A stretch of DNA of 43,124 nt from an uncultured Bacilli bacterium (GTDB lineage: Bacteria; Bacillota_I; Bacilli_A; RF39; UBA660). The position numbers and the translations under genes were made by a program. Shown here one piece after another: positions 24,582-32,930 of the stretch (positions within the stretch are counted from its first letter, which is position 1; each line of letters opens with the position of its first letter). Under the pieces are notes generated by a model. It did not search any database. It worked only from the letters and a program-made list of their open reading frames with translations, and was not told the origin of the DNA. The stretch is from contig CANQIN010000004.1 in NCBI GenBank assembly GCA_947623995.1, forward strand, positions 1-43,124, read 5' to 3'.

Positions 24582-25535
24582 TTATAGAAAGTTCATTACT
24601 AAATCAATTATTATTTCCTTTTCTTTAGGATTAGATTGAGCAATAAGTAAAGTAATTGCTACAAGAGTATTGTTATCTATAATTAGTTCATTTTCTTTGT
24701 ATAAAATATTATAAAAATTTAAAAAGAAAATAAATAAAGTAGCCGCAATTCTTTTATTACCATCAATAAAAGTATGATTTTTAGTAATTAAATATAAAAA
24801 ATTAGCAGCTTTCTCTTCAACAGTAGGATATAAATCATTACCATCAAAAGATTGATATATATTATTAATAATTGAATTTAAACCTTTATCTCTTTCTAAA
24901 GCAAACAATTCACTATCACTGTTAAATTTTAATTTATTAATAACATCAATACAATCTTCATAAGTAACTTTTTGATTATTTCTAGTACCTTTAGGTTTTG
25001 TTACTCTCTTATGGTCATAATCATCAAGCAAATTTAAAGCATTTGAGTATTCATTAATTACTTTAATTATTTCTTTAGCTTCATTATCTTTTAAATCACT
25101 ATCAATTCTTCCAGCAATATTAATTAACTTAACAGTTTTTTCAAGATATTCTAATCTTTTTTGATTAACTGCATAACCTTTAACCATATAATCTTTTAAA
25201 ACATTAGTTGCCCACTTTCTAAAAATAATACCATTTCTTGACTTAACTCGATAGCCAACACTTATAATCATATCAAGATTATAATATTCCAATTCTCGAG
25301 TTTGAGTTTTATCCTTTAAAGCCCCATGTTTAGTGGTATGTGCAAATTTTGCACATACTTCATTTTTTACTAATTCTCCTTCATTAAAAATATTATTAAT
25401 ATGTCTAGTAATAACAGTTCTATCTCTATCAAATAATGTTGCCATTTGTTCTTGGGTAAGCCAAACCGTTTCATCTTTCATATTTACTTCTAATTTAACA
25501 TTTTGATTTTCAAATAATATAATTCCATTTTTCAT
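24582..25535 (-). CDS. RhuM-family protein with C-terminal Fic/Doc domain
   Basis: About 317 residues. The N-terminal two-thirds is the RhuM family: ETVWLTQEQMATLFDRDRTV with a helix-turn-helix-like start, then ISVGYRVKSRNGIIFRKWA. The C-terminal third is a Fic/Doc fold with HTFIDGNKRIA, where His254 is the expected catalytic residue for moving AMP or phosphate onto a protein. AGGAGGAG nine bases before ATG 25535 sets the start; the TTG two codons earlier is too close. Promoter TTGACA-18-TATAGT and TAGCA/TGCTA dyads lie upstream, as for self-regulated toxin genes. No separate antitoxin is seen. The target protein is unknown; the name virulence RhuM is historical. Confidence 0.88.
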   Translation of the reverse strand: MKNGIILFENQNVKLEVNMKDETVWLTQEQMATLFDRDRTVITRHINNIFNEGELVKNEVCAKFAHTTKHGALKDKTQTRELEYYNLDMIISVGYRVKSRNGIIFRKWATNVLKDYMVKGYAVNQKRLEYLEKTVKLINIAGRIDSDLKDNEAKEIIKVINEYSNALNLLDDYDHKRVTKPKGTRNNQKVTYEDCIDVINKLKFNSDSELFALERDKGLNSIINNIYQSFDGNDLYPTVEEKAANFLYLITKNHTFIDGNKRIAATLFIFFLNFYNILYKENELIIDNNTLVAITLLIAQSNPKEKEIIIDLVMNFL

Positions 25536-25566
25536 TAACAATTTCTCCTCCTTGTAATTTAATTTT

Positions 25567-25646
25567 TTAGCATGCTAACTTATAAAGCTAATTATTGTTT
25601 TTGCTTTATATATATTACTATAGCAAACATATGTGCTACATGTCAA
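25567..25646 (-). promoter_or_regulatory. RhuM-Fic promoter with TAGCA dyads
   Basis: Minus strand TTGACA (25641-25646), 18 nt, TATAGT (25617-25622). TAGCA-N8-TGCTA (25621-25638) fills the promoter spacer, and the perfect palindrome TTAGCATGCTAA (25567-25578) lies in the leader. These are good candidates for a repressor site, possibly bound by RhuM itself. Confidence 0.55.
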
Positions 25647-25673
25647 TATAATTTTAACAAACATTAAAAAGTT

Positions 25674-25698
25674 TAAAAAAACAGTTGATTTCTCAACT
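25674..25698 (-). terminator. Intrinsic terminator of the YtxH-like gene
   Basis: Minus strand AGTTGA, GAAA, TCAACT and a run of T. The first arm overlaps the stop codon of the gene. Confidence 0.8.
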
Positions 25699-26092
25699 AT
25701 TTTTCTAACTTTTCTAAAACACCTTTAGTAACTTCTATAGCTTTTTGTCTTAAACTTTCAGCTGCTTCTTCTAAAACAGGTGTTCCTTTTTTCTTAGCAT
25801 AATTTGCTAAATCTTTAACACTTTTTTCAATATCTTTAGCCTTGCTTTTAGCAATATCTAAAACTTTTTCTTTATCTAAATCTTTTAAAGCATTTTCAAT
25901 TTCTTCAGTTTTAGCAACAACATATTCTTTTACATCATCTAAATCAGTATTTTTTGCTTTTTCTACAAGTTCATCAATTTTCTTTTTTAAATCTTTTCTT
26001 GTATCACTACCTTTTTTAGGTGCAAAAAGAACTCCCAAGCCAGCTCCTACAGCAAGACCGCCAATTAATGTTCCTACTTTTTTCTTTCCCAT
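25697..26092 (-). CDS. YtxH-domain protein
   Basis: 131 residues. It begins with a short glycine-rich membrane-like segment (GTLIGGLAVGAGLGVLFAPKKG) followed by the TRKDL of the YtxH family. The remainder is a long Lys/Glu-rich amphipathic helix with three or more repeats of K-x-x-D-L-x-K spacing, probably coiled coil. The family includes Bacillus YtxH, tied to general stress, but its biochemical role is not known. The gene appears monocistronic, ending in its own terminator. The region 26093-26223 downstream of the DUF285 fragment holds nothing recognisable beyond likely promoter sequence. Confidence 0.8.
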   Translation of the reverse strand: MGKKKVGTLIGGLAVGAGLGVLFAPKKGSDTRKDLKKKIDELVEKAKNTDLDDVKEYVVAKTEEIENALKDLDKEKVLDIAKSKAKDIEKSVKDLANYAKKKGTPVLEEAAESLRQKAIEVTKGVLEKLEK

Positions 26093-26223
26093 TATATCAT
26101 TCCTTTCTTATAATACATTATACTCTATAATATTATGTTCAAATCAAAAATAATAATACCTTTACTTAAAGTTTACACTAAAAATGTTTAATGTTAATAA
26201 CACTTTTAACTTTAAATAATTTA

Positions 26224-26580
26224 TTAATCAAAACTTACATCATTCCATGTATCTCCTGTTGGTCTATCTTGTGATGGACAGTTATTAAACATGCCACTTG
26301 TTGTTGCACCTTGTTTATGAACAAATTTTGTTCCAAATGTTATTGATTGTAATTCTGTATTACTGGAAAACATCATATCCATAGCCGTAACATTACTTGT
26401 ATCAAAATCACTTAAATCCAATTCTTCTAAATTATATATACCCCCAAACATAGCGGTCATATTTATTACATTACTTGTATCAACATTTGTTAATATAATT
26501 TTTTTGGCTTTTAATCCTGGTCCTCCCACTGTAAATAAAAGTGTCTTTCCATCTTTCTTTTTCCAATATGAAATTGTCAA
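26224..26580 (-). pseudogene. Fragment of a DUF285 (BspA/mycoplasma-type) surface repeat protein
   Basis: 118 codons with two DUF285 repeats, VDTSNVINMTAMF and FDTSNVTAMDMMF, and LEELDLSDF between them. Real proteins of this type have a signal peptide and many repeats. Here the only start is a TTG without a ribosome site, and no export signal is present. The upstream boundary is a possible terminator hairpin of the PAP2 gene. It is best read as the 3' remnant of a larger surface gene. A short expressed cytoplasmic protein cannot be excluded. Confidence 0.55.
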
Positions 26581-26589
26581 TAGAAAAGA

Positions 26590-26616
26590 GAATAGCTTTA
26601 CACTAATACACTATTC
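26590..26616 (-). terminator. Possible terminator after the PAP2 gene
   Basis: Minus strand GAATAG, a 15-nt loop, CTATTC and a T-rich stretch interrupted by C. The stem is weak, but the position, just after the last gene of the lgt-tex-asnB-PAP2 run, fits. Confidence 0.35.
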
Positions 26617-26624
26617 TTTATAAC

Positions 26625-27227
26625 TTATTCTAAAAAATGTTTATATGAACGATATATTAAAACAAAAGTAAAGCAAGAAATCAATAAACCTGCTATAATA
26701 TCACTAAAATAATGAACGCCTAAATAAATTCTACTAAACATAATTAAAATAGTTAAAAAACTAAATATAATTGTTAATAACCACTTTATAACTTTAGGTA
26801 ATTTACTATGCCAAATAATAATTAATAAAATTCCATAAAAAGTAATGCCACCCATGGTATGTCCACTAGGACATGAAAAACCATTTTCAACTACTAAATG
26901 TGGAAAACTTGGTCTTGGTCTTCTAATTAAATATTTTAATCCTTCATTAATAATTTGATTTATTCCCATAAAAACAACTAAAAAAATACCTTTTTTCTTT
27001 AAGAATAATAATCCTAAAATTAAGAAACCAACTAAACAAACGGGACTTGCAAAAAAAGTAATAAATTTCATAAACACAGTCATGCCATCACTAAAAAAAG
27101 TTTGACTAAAGTTATACACATAGTTATCAACATTTACTAAAATATTATTTTTAATTAAAATTACTAAAATTATAAATAAGAAAAGAAAAAGAAAGTAATA
27201 ATACTTTTTAAAATATTCTTTTGTCAT
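26625..27227 (-). CDS. PAP2-family membrane phosphatase
   Basis: 200 residues with five or six membrane helices. The three PAP2 motifs are present: KYLIRRPRP (98-106), PSGH (120-123) and SRIYLGVHYFSD (165-176, His172 catalytic). Such enzymes remove phosphate from lipid phosphates such as undecaprenyl pyrophosphate or phosphatidic acid at the outer membrane face. The substrate is not shown by the sequence. AGAGG seven bases before the ATG supports the start. It follows asnB by 18 bases and is the last gene of that operon. Undecaprenyl pyrophosphatase is one option among several. Confidence 0.88.
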   Translation of the reverse strand: MTKEYFKKYYYFLFLFLFIILVILIKNNILVNVDNYVYNFSQTFFSDGMTVFMKFITFFASPVCLVGFLILGLLFLKKKGIFLVVFMGINQIINEGLKYLIRRPRPSFPHLVVENGFSCPSGHTMGGITFYGILLIIIWHSKLPKVIKWLLTIIFSFLTILIMFSRIYLGVHYFSDIIAGLLISCFTFVLIYRSYKHFLE

Positions 27228-27245
27228 ATTTCACCTCTTAAAATA

Positions 27246-29066
27246 TTATACTTTTAAATCTTCAAAAAATACTTGATACCATTTTATAAAACAATAAACG
27301 TTCCATATTTTACGATAATTATCTCTTTTACTATTTTTATGATTTTCTAACATATTAAGTAAGATTTCCGTATTAAAATATTTATTAGCTACATCACTAT
27401 TAAAAGCTTCTTTAATATTTTCATAAACATCATCTTCTCTCATCCAATCTCTAATTGGTACTGGAAAACCTAATTTTTTCTTTTTATATGATTCATTTGG
27501 AATAACACTTTTAGCAGCATCTCTTAAAGCAACTTTCGTATTTTCTTTAGTAACTTTATATTCATTAGGAAGTTTACTAGCACATTTAAATACTTCAATA
27601 TCCGTAAAAGGTACTCTTCCTTCCAAACTATTAGCCATCGTCATTCTATCAGCTTTTTGTAAGATATCTTTCATTAACCAAAAGTGAATATCAACAGCTT
27701 GCATTTTAACTAAACGATTACAATGTTTAAATTCTTCAAAAACTGGTTTAGTTATTTCTTGATTAGTAATAGTTACCGGAATTTTAAGAAGATTTTCTAC
27801 TTCTTTTTCGGTCCATATTTTATTAACTCCAATATAATTATCTTCTAATTTTAAACCACGTCTTACAAAGAAATTAATTCCTCTTACTGGGGGAAGTAAA
27901 GAACAAATCTTACTTATTAAATGACGAATCGGATAAGGAATTTTATTATACCAAACCATATCAACTTCTTCACGATAAGAATTATATCCGCCAAAAAATT
28001 CATCAGCACCTTCACCACTTAATACAACTTTAACATCTTTACTTGCTAAGTTAGCAACAAAGTATAATGATACAATAGCTGGATCACTAGCTGGTTCATC
28101 CATATGATATAAAATCTTAGGCACAATTTTCATATATTCTTCTTTACCAATTTTTTTACTAATGTTTTTAATATCTAATAAGTCAGTTAAATTTTTAGCA
28201 TAACTAATTTCATCATATCTTGGAATATCATAACCAACTGTATAAGTTTTATCAGGCTTAGCAAGCGTTACTAAATAAGATGAATCAATTCCACTTGATA
28301 AGAATGATCCTACTTCAACATCACTAACCATATGATATTTAACACTATCTTCCATGGTATTTCTAATTTCAACTAAAGTTTTATCATATTCTTTCTTCTC
28401 AATTGGAAAAGATAATGAATAATATTTATTAATTTCAAGATTCTGATCTTTATAAGTTAAAGTACATCCCGCATCTAAACGATGAACCCCTTTAAAGAAT
28501 GTTTCATTAGTAGGAGTAAAACTAAAAGACATATAAGAAGATAAGATACTTTCATTAAATTCTTTTTTAAAATTAGGATGGTCTAAAAAAGCTTTAATTT
28601 CAGAAGCAAACATAAACACTCCATCATTTTCATAATAGTAAAATGGCTTTATGCCAAAAGGATCACGGGCACAAAATAAGGATTTATTTTTTTTATCCCA
28701 AATAGCAAAAGCAAACATTCCTCTTAAGTGGTTAGGAAGTTCACTTCCCCATTTTTGATAACCAGCAAGTAATACTTCGGTATCAGAATTATTTTGAAAA
28801 TCATAATCATCTAATTCTTTTTTTAAATCTTGATAATTATATATTTCGCCATTAAAAACCACAACTAAATTATTATCAGTACTATACATTGGTTGACTAC
28901 CATTTGATAAGTCAATAATTGATAGTCTTCGATGTCCTAGGGCAACTTCTTTATCAGTATAATACCCTTCGCCATCAGGTCCACGATGAATAATCCTATC
29001 ACACATTTTTTTTAATACTTCATCTTTATTTTTAACTTTGCCAACAAATCCTGCAATCCCGCACAT
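27246..29066 (-). CDS. asnB: Asparagine synthetase (glutamine-hydrolysing)
   Basis: 606 residues, normal length for AsnB. The mature N-terminal nucleophile is Cys2 in MCGIAGF; RGPDGEGY and the following NGEIYN segment complete the glutaminase domain (about 1-200). The synthetase domain has the ATP-binding SSGIDSSYLV and later LSGEGADEFFGGY. It would make asparagine from aspartate, glutamine and ATP in the cytoplasm. Some family members instead amidate cell-wall or antibiotic precursors, but the full-length housekeeping layout favours AsnB. The ribosome site is weak (GGTG). It lies 31 bases after tex. Confidence 0.93.
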   Translation of the reverse strand: MCGIAGFVGKVKNKDEVLKKMCDRIIHRGPDGEGYYTDKEVALGHRRLSIIDLSNGSQPMYSTDNNLVVVFNGEIYNYQDLKKELDDYDFQNNSDTEVLLAGYQKWGSELPNHLRGMFAFAIWDKKNKSLFCARDPFGIKPFYYYENDGVFMFASEIKAFLDHPNFKKEFNESILSSYMSFSFTPTNETFFKGVHRLDAGCTLTYKDQNLEINKYYSLSFPIEKKEYDKTLVEIRNTMEDSVKYHMVSDVEVGSFLSSGIDSSYLVTLAKPDKTYTVGYDIPRYDEISYAKNLTDLLDIKNISKKIGKEEYMKIVPKILYHMDEPASDPAIVSLYFVANLASKDVKVVLSGEGADEFFGGYNSYREEVDMVWYNKIPYPIRHLISKICSLLPPVRGINFFVRRGLKLEDNYIGVNKIWTEKEVENLLKIPVTITNQEITKPVFEEFKHCNRLVKMQAVDIHFWLMKDILQKADRMTMANSLEGRVPFTDIEVFKCASKLPNEYKVTKENTKVALRDAAKSVIPNESYKKKKLGFPVPIRDWMREDDVYENIKEAFNSDVANKYFNTEILLNMLENHKNSKRDNYRKIWNVYCFIKWYQVFFEDLKV

Positions 29067-29097
29067 AATAACACCATCTTTCTTCTTAAATTATACC

Positions 29098-31218
29098 TTA
29101 TTCTTTAATTAATGACAAACTAACTTTTTCTTTTTCTTTATCGATACTATCAACATAAACATTTACAATATCTCCTACTTTAACAACATCCATTGGATTT
29201 TTAACAAACTCTTTACTCATTTTCGAAATATGAACCAAACCATCATTATGTAAGCCAATATCAATAAATGCTCCAAAACTTAAAACATTCCGAACTGTTC
29301 CTTGTAATTCCATCCCAACTTTTAAATCATCAATAGTTAAAATATCACTTTTTAATATTACATCATCTAATGAATCACGATAATCAATACCCGGAGTTTT
29401 AAGCTCTTCAATGATATCATTAATAGTATAAACATCACTTTCTAAAATATTAGCAAGATGTTCTACATCAACCTTTTCTAAACATTTTTTAGCTTCTTCC
29501 GTCCCAATTTTATTAACATCAAAATTTAATTCTTTCATTATTTTATTAGTAAGTTCATAACTTTCAGGATGAATTCTGGTTTTATCTAAAGGATTTTCGC
29601 CATCATTAATTCTTAAAAAGCCAATAGCTTGTTCATATATTTTAGGTGTAAAACCACTTAATTTTAGTAATTCACTTCGATTTGTAAATGGTTTATTTTT
29701 TCGAAATTCTAATAAACTATTAATACATTTTTTAGTAAGTCCCGAAATATAACTTAAAATACTAGAACTTGCTGTATTAACATTTACTCCAACTTCATTA
29801 ACAATTTTACTAACGGTAAATGAAAGTGCATTTTTTAATTCTTTTTGATTAACATCATGTTGATATTCTCCAACACCTATACTTTGTGGATCAATTTTAA
29901 CAAGTTCACTTAATGGGTCTTGAATTCTTCTACCTATCGAAATTGCACTACGCTTTTCAACAGTTAAATCAGGAAATTCACTAATAGCCAAAGGACTTGC
30001 TGAATAAACAGAGGCTCCAGCTTCACTAACTAAATTATATAAAACATTACTTCCTTTAATAGTTTTTGCTACAAAAGCTTCACTTTCTCTTGAAGCAGTT
30101 CCATTACCAATGGCAATAATATCAACATGATATTTATTAATCAAAGATTTTAAAACATCAGCACTTTTTTCGACTTCATTTTTAGGTTCATGAGGATAAA
30201 TAGTCGCAATTTCCAAGACATTTCCAAACGGATTTAAAACGGCTAATTTACAACCAGTACGAAAAGCCGGATCAAAACCTAACACAACTTTATTTTTAAT
30301 TGGTTTAGTAAGTAATAAATGTTCTAAATTATCTTGGAAAGTAACAATCGCTTTTTCTCCTGCTTCTTCAGTTAAATTAGCTCTTATTTCTCTTTCAACA
30401 CTAGGATATATTAATCTTTTTAGAGAATCTGCTATCGCATCTTTTACTTCATTTACTACAAATGAATTAGGATTTTTAATAATCTTACTTTCTAAATAAT
30501 TCATTATTTTTTCTTTATCATAATCTAGATTAACACTTAATATTCCTTCATCTTCCCCACGATTCATAGCTAATATCCGATAATGCTTGGCATATCGAAT
30601 AGGTTCTTGTAAATCATAATACATTTCATAAGTCTTTTTCTCATCAACAGCATTTTTCTTTTTCTTACTGCAAATACTTCCATGATACATAATTTCATTT
30701 TTAATATATTTACGATAATAGGCATTATCACTAATCCATTCACTAATAATATATTTAGCTCCTGTTATCGCATCTTCTAAAGGCATATCAAAACCTTTTG
30801 TTAATGATGTTATATCCCCATTAACTGGAAAACTCATTATCATTTTAGCAAGAGGCTCTAATCCTAATTTAATAGCTTCACTAGCTTTAGTTTTTTTCTT
30901 TTCTTTAAAAGGCCGATACAAATCTTCTACTTCACTTAATTTTAAACAAGCATTAATATTATTTCTTAACTCATCAGTCATTAAATCTTTTTCTTCAATT
31001 AATCTAATAACATCTTCTTTTCTTTTACTTAAATTTTCTAAATATTCATATTCTTTTTCTATAACTCTTATTTGTTCTTCATCTAAAGACCCAGTTACTT
31101 CTTTTCGATAACGGGCAATAAAAGGAATAGTAGCTCCTTCACTTAATAATTTTAAAACCGCCTCTACTTGACTAGTTTTAATATTTAATTTTTTAGCAAG
31201 TACTTCTTTATTATTCAT
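29098..31218 (-). CDS. tex: Tex-family RNA-binding transcription accessory protein
   Basis: 706 residues. The N-terminal helix region (IPFIARYRKEVTGSLDEEQI) is diagnostic. It is followed by the YqgF-like domain (VVLGFDPAFRTGCKLAVL), helix-hairpin-helix motifs (NTASSSILSYISGL) and a C-terminal S1 RNA-binding domain (GAFIDIGLHNDGLVHIS). AAAGGAG about ten bases before the ATG supports the start. The gene lies five bases after lgt and is probably co-transcribed with it. Tex binds nucleic acid and influences transcription and translation; its precise role is not settled. Confidence 0.95.
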   Translation of the reverse strand: MNNKEVLAKKLNIKTSQVEAVLKLLSEGATIPFIARYRKEVTGSLDEEQIRVIEKEYEYLENLSKRKEDVIRLIEEKDLMTDELRNNINACLKLSEVEDLYRPFKEKKKTKASEAIKLGLEPLAKMIMSFPVNGDITSLTKGFDMPLEDAITGAKYIISEWISDNAYYRKYIKNEIMYHGSICSKKKKNAVDEKKTYEMYYDLQEPIRYAKHYRILAMNRGEDEGILSVNLDYDKEKIMNYLESKIIKNPNSFVVNEVKDAIADSLKRLIYPSVEREIRANLTEEAGEKAIVTFQDNLEHLLLTKPIKNKVVLGFDPAFRTGCKLAVLNPFGNVLEIATIYPHEPKNEVEKSADVLKSLINKYHVDIIAIGNGTASRESEAFVAKTIKGSNVLYNLVSEAGASVYSASPLAISEFPDLTVEKRSAISIGRRIQDPLSELVKIDPQSIGVGEYQHDVNQKELKNALSFTVSKIVNEVGVNVNTASSSILSYISGLTKKCINSLLEFRKNKPFTNRSELLKLSGFTPKIYEQAIGFLRINDGENPLDKTRIHPESYELTNKIMKELNFDVNKIGTEEAKKCLEKVDVEHLANILESDVYTINDIIEELKTPGIDYRDSLDDVILKSDILTIDDLKVGMELQGTVRNVLSFGAFIDIGLHNDGLVHISKMSKEFVKNPMDVVKVGDIVNVYVDSIDKEKEKVSLSLIKE

Positions 31219-31223
31219 TTATT

Positions 31224-32024
31224 TTAAACTCCTTTACTTTCATAATATAAACCTTCATATTTTCCTTTACGGCTAATTATAATAAAACCAACAATACTTA
31301 TAATAATAAGTATTACACTTATTATCTGAGCCATCTTAAATCCCCCAAGCATTAAAGAATCAGTTCTAAATGCTTCGATAAAAAATCTTCCAATACTATA
31401 CCACATTAAATAAAAACAAGTTTGCATTCCTATTTTTATATGTTTAAATCTTCTCATCACCAAAACAATAATAAATCCTAACAAACACCATAATGATTCA
31501 TATAAGAAGGTTGGATGATAATATACACCATTAATATTCATTCCTTCAATAATGAAATTAGGAATATGTAATCCCTCTAAAACCATTCTTGATACCATTC
31601 CCCCATGAGCTTCCATATTAAAGAAATTACCCCATCTTCCAATAGCTTGTCCAATTAAAATAGATGGAACAGCCATATCTAATATTTTAACAAAATTAAC
31701 ATCAAATTTCTTACAATACAAATATATTGTCAAGACACCAAATATTAATCCACCATGAATAGCAAGTCCTCCTTGCCATACTTCTAAAATCGATATTGGA
31801 TTACTAGCATACATATTCCAATTAAAAGCAACATAATATATACGCGCTCCAATAAAACCAATAATAATCGCCCAAAAAGCCATATTAAAAATAAAATCTT
31901 TAGGATATTTAAACTTTCTACTTTCTTTTATTAATAGTAATATTCCTAAAAAAACTCCAACCAGCAATAAAAAAGAATACCACTTTATTTGTACTATACC
32001 TAAATCTAATAACACTCTGTCCAT
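31224..32024 (-). CDS. lgt: Prolipoprotein diacylglyceryl transferase
   Basis: About 266 residues with seven membrane helices. The Lgt signature GRWGNFFNMEAHGG and the later RFFIEAFRTD are present. It transfers diacylglycerol from phosphatidylglycerol to the lipobox cysteine of prolipoproteins, showing that this bacterium makes lipoproteins. GGAGG five bases before ATG 32024 sets the start; an in-frame start six codons earlier overlaps that site. It is followed after five bases by tex. Confidence 0.95.
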   Translation of the reverse strand: MDRVLLDLGIVQIKWYSFLLLVGVFLGILLLIKESRKFKYPKDFIFNMAFWAIIIGFIGARIYYVAFNWNMYASNPISILEVWQGGLAIHGGLIFGVLTIYLYCKKFDVNFVKILDMAVPSILIGQAIGRWGNFFNMEAHGGMVSRMVLEGLHIPNFIIEGMNINGVYYHPTFLYESLWCLLGFIIVLVMRRFKHIKIGMQTCFYLMWYSIGRFFIEAFRTDSLMLGGFKMAQIISVILIIISIVGFIIISRKGKYEGLYYESKGV

Positions 32025-32075
32025 ACTAACCTCCAGTATCAAAATTATAGCACAAAAAAAGTAGAACTATCAATA

Positions 32076-32591
32076 TTATCTACTTAATTTTAATACTGGT
32101 AAATCTTTAAAACTTTCTTTTTTTATAGCTTTATTCTTATAACATAACATAACTAATTCATTTAAATTCATCTTATCATTATATAAAATTTCTTTTAATT
32201 CAGAAGCTAATATAATTCTCTTTTCTTCCCAACTTTTTAATATATTATTATCTAAACATATATATTCTTTACTAGTAAGATATGAATATTCATTATCTTC
32301 TAAATGACTATTATATTTAATTGTTAAATTGCTTTCTCTTAATTTATCATAAATTAATACATCAATCTGTTCATATTTAAAACCATTTATATGATATGTA
32401 GATAATGTCCATAATTTAATATAAGATAAATCTTGATATTTAATTTCTAAAATACTATAGGGAAGTAAAAATTTAACTTCACCATTATAATCAAATGATA
32501 TTAATTCATAATTAATTATTTTTTCTATATAATCTTTTATTACTTCAATTTTTAGTAAAGATGTATCAATTTTATTTATATATCCATTCAT
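32076..32591 (-). CDS. Protein of unknown function
   Basis: 171 residues, soluble, no signal peptide or membrane helix, no motif recognised. Long stretches have alternating hydrophobic and charged residues suggesting a mixed alpha/beta fold (VKFLLPYSILEIKY, IDVLIYDKL). GGTGG before the ATG supports the start. It is 51 bases upstream of lgt on the same strand and could be the first gene of that operon. A TTGACA at 32623-32628 faces the right way, but its -10 box is unclear. The lgt neighbourhood does not suggest a role. Confidence 0.55.
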   Translation of the reverse strand: MNGYINKIDTSLLKIEVIKDYIEKIINYELISFDYNGEVKFLLPYSILEIKYQDLSYIKLWTLSTYHINGFKYEQIDVLIYDKLRESNLTIKYNSHLEDNEYSYLTSKEYICLDNNILKSWEEKRIILASELKEILYNDKMNLNELVMLCYKNKAIKKESFKDLPVLKLSR

Positions 32592-32647
32592 TTAAAACCA
32601 CCAATATAAAATAATATGATAATGTCAATATTTTTTTGTAGGTTTTC

Positions 32648-32713
32648 GCTAAAATATTTTTGTAGGTTTTTCTACATTTTTATTTAATTCTTTTCCTACA
32701 ATTTTATTTTAGC
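32648..32713. repeat. Imperfect inverted repeat of unknown function
   Basis: GCTAAAATATTTTTGTAGG (32648-32666) and the near-complement CCTACAATTTTATTTTAGC (32695-32713) flank 28 T-rich bases. The inner ends GTAGG/CCTAC and the outer ends GCTAAAATA/TATTTTAGC pair well. A further TTTTTGTAGG lies just before. It could be a recombination or protein-binding site; no known element matches. Confidence 0.35.
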
Positions 32714-32865
32714 ATTATCAATAATACTATATTTTTTTAGATAGTCAAGAAAAAATTAGTCTGACATATTTAGTTATAGCTTTAAAGATGTATTAGAAAA
32801 CTATTTTTATAATTAGAATAATGATAATTGTACACATTTCAGCAATTTTATTATACAGTTCTCAA

Positions 32866-32903
32866 CAAAAAAAGAAGACTATTAAACTTAATATTTAACA
32901 GTC
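32866..32903 (-). terminator. Intrinsic terminator of the giant surface gene
   Basis: Minus strand GACTGTTAAA, 7-nt loop, TTTAATAGTC, then TTCTTTTTTT. It lies about 28 bases after the stop codon. Confidence 0.8.
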
Positions 32904-32930
32904 CTAAAATATTTATAAAATAGTTATGTT

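Larger units (their letters stand above)
32592..32930. other. Gene-free stretch with repeats between two minus-strand genes
   Basis: 339 bases without a credible reading frame. It contains a possible -35 box (TTGACA, 32623-32628) for the 171-residue protein, a direct repeat of TTTTTGTAGGTTTT near 32631 and 32656, the imperfect inverted repeat at 32648-32713, and the terminator at 32866-32903. I see nothing else in 32714-32865. Confidence 0.6.

Noticed and set aside
26224-26580. A functional small BspA-type protein
   Set aside because: It has no signal peptide, only a TTG start without a ribosome site and just two repeats, so a fragment is more likely.
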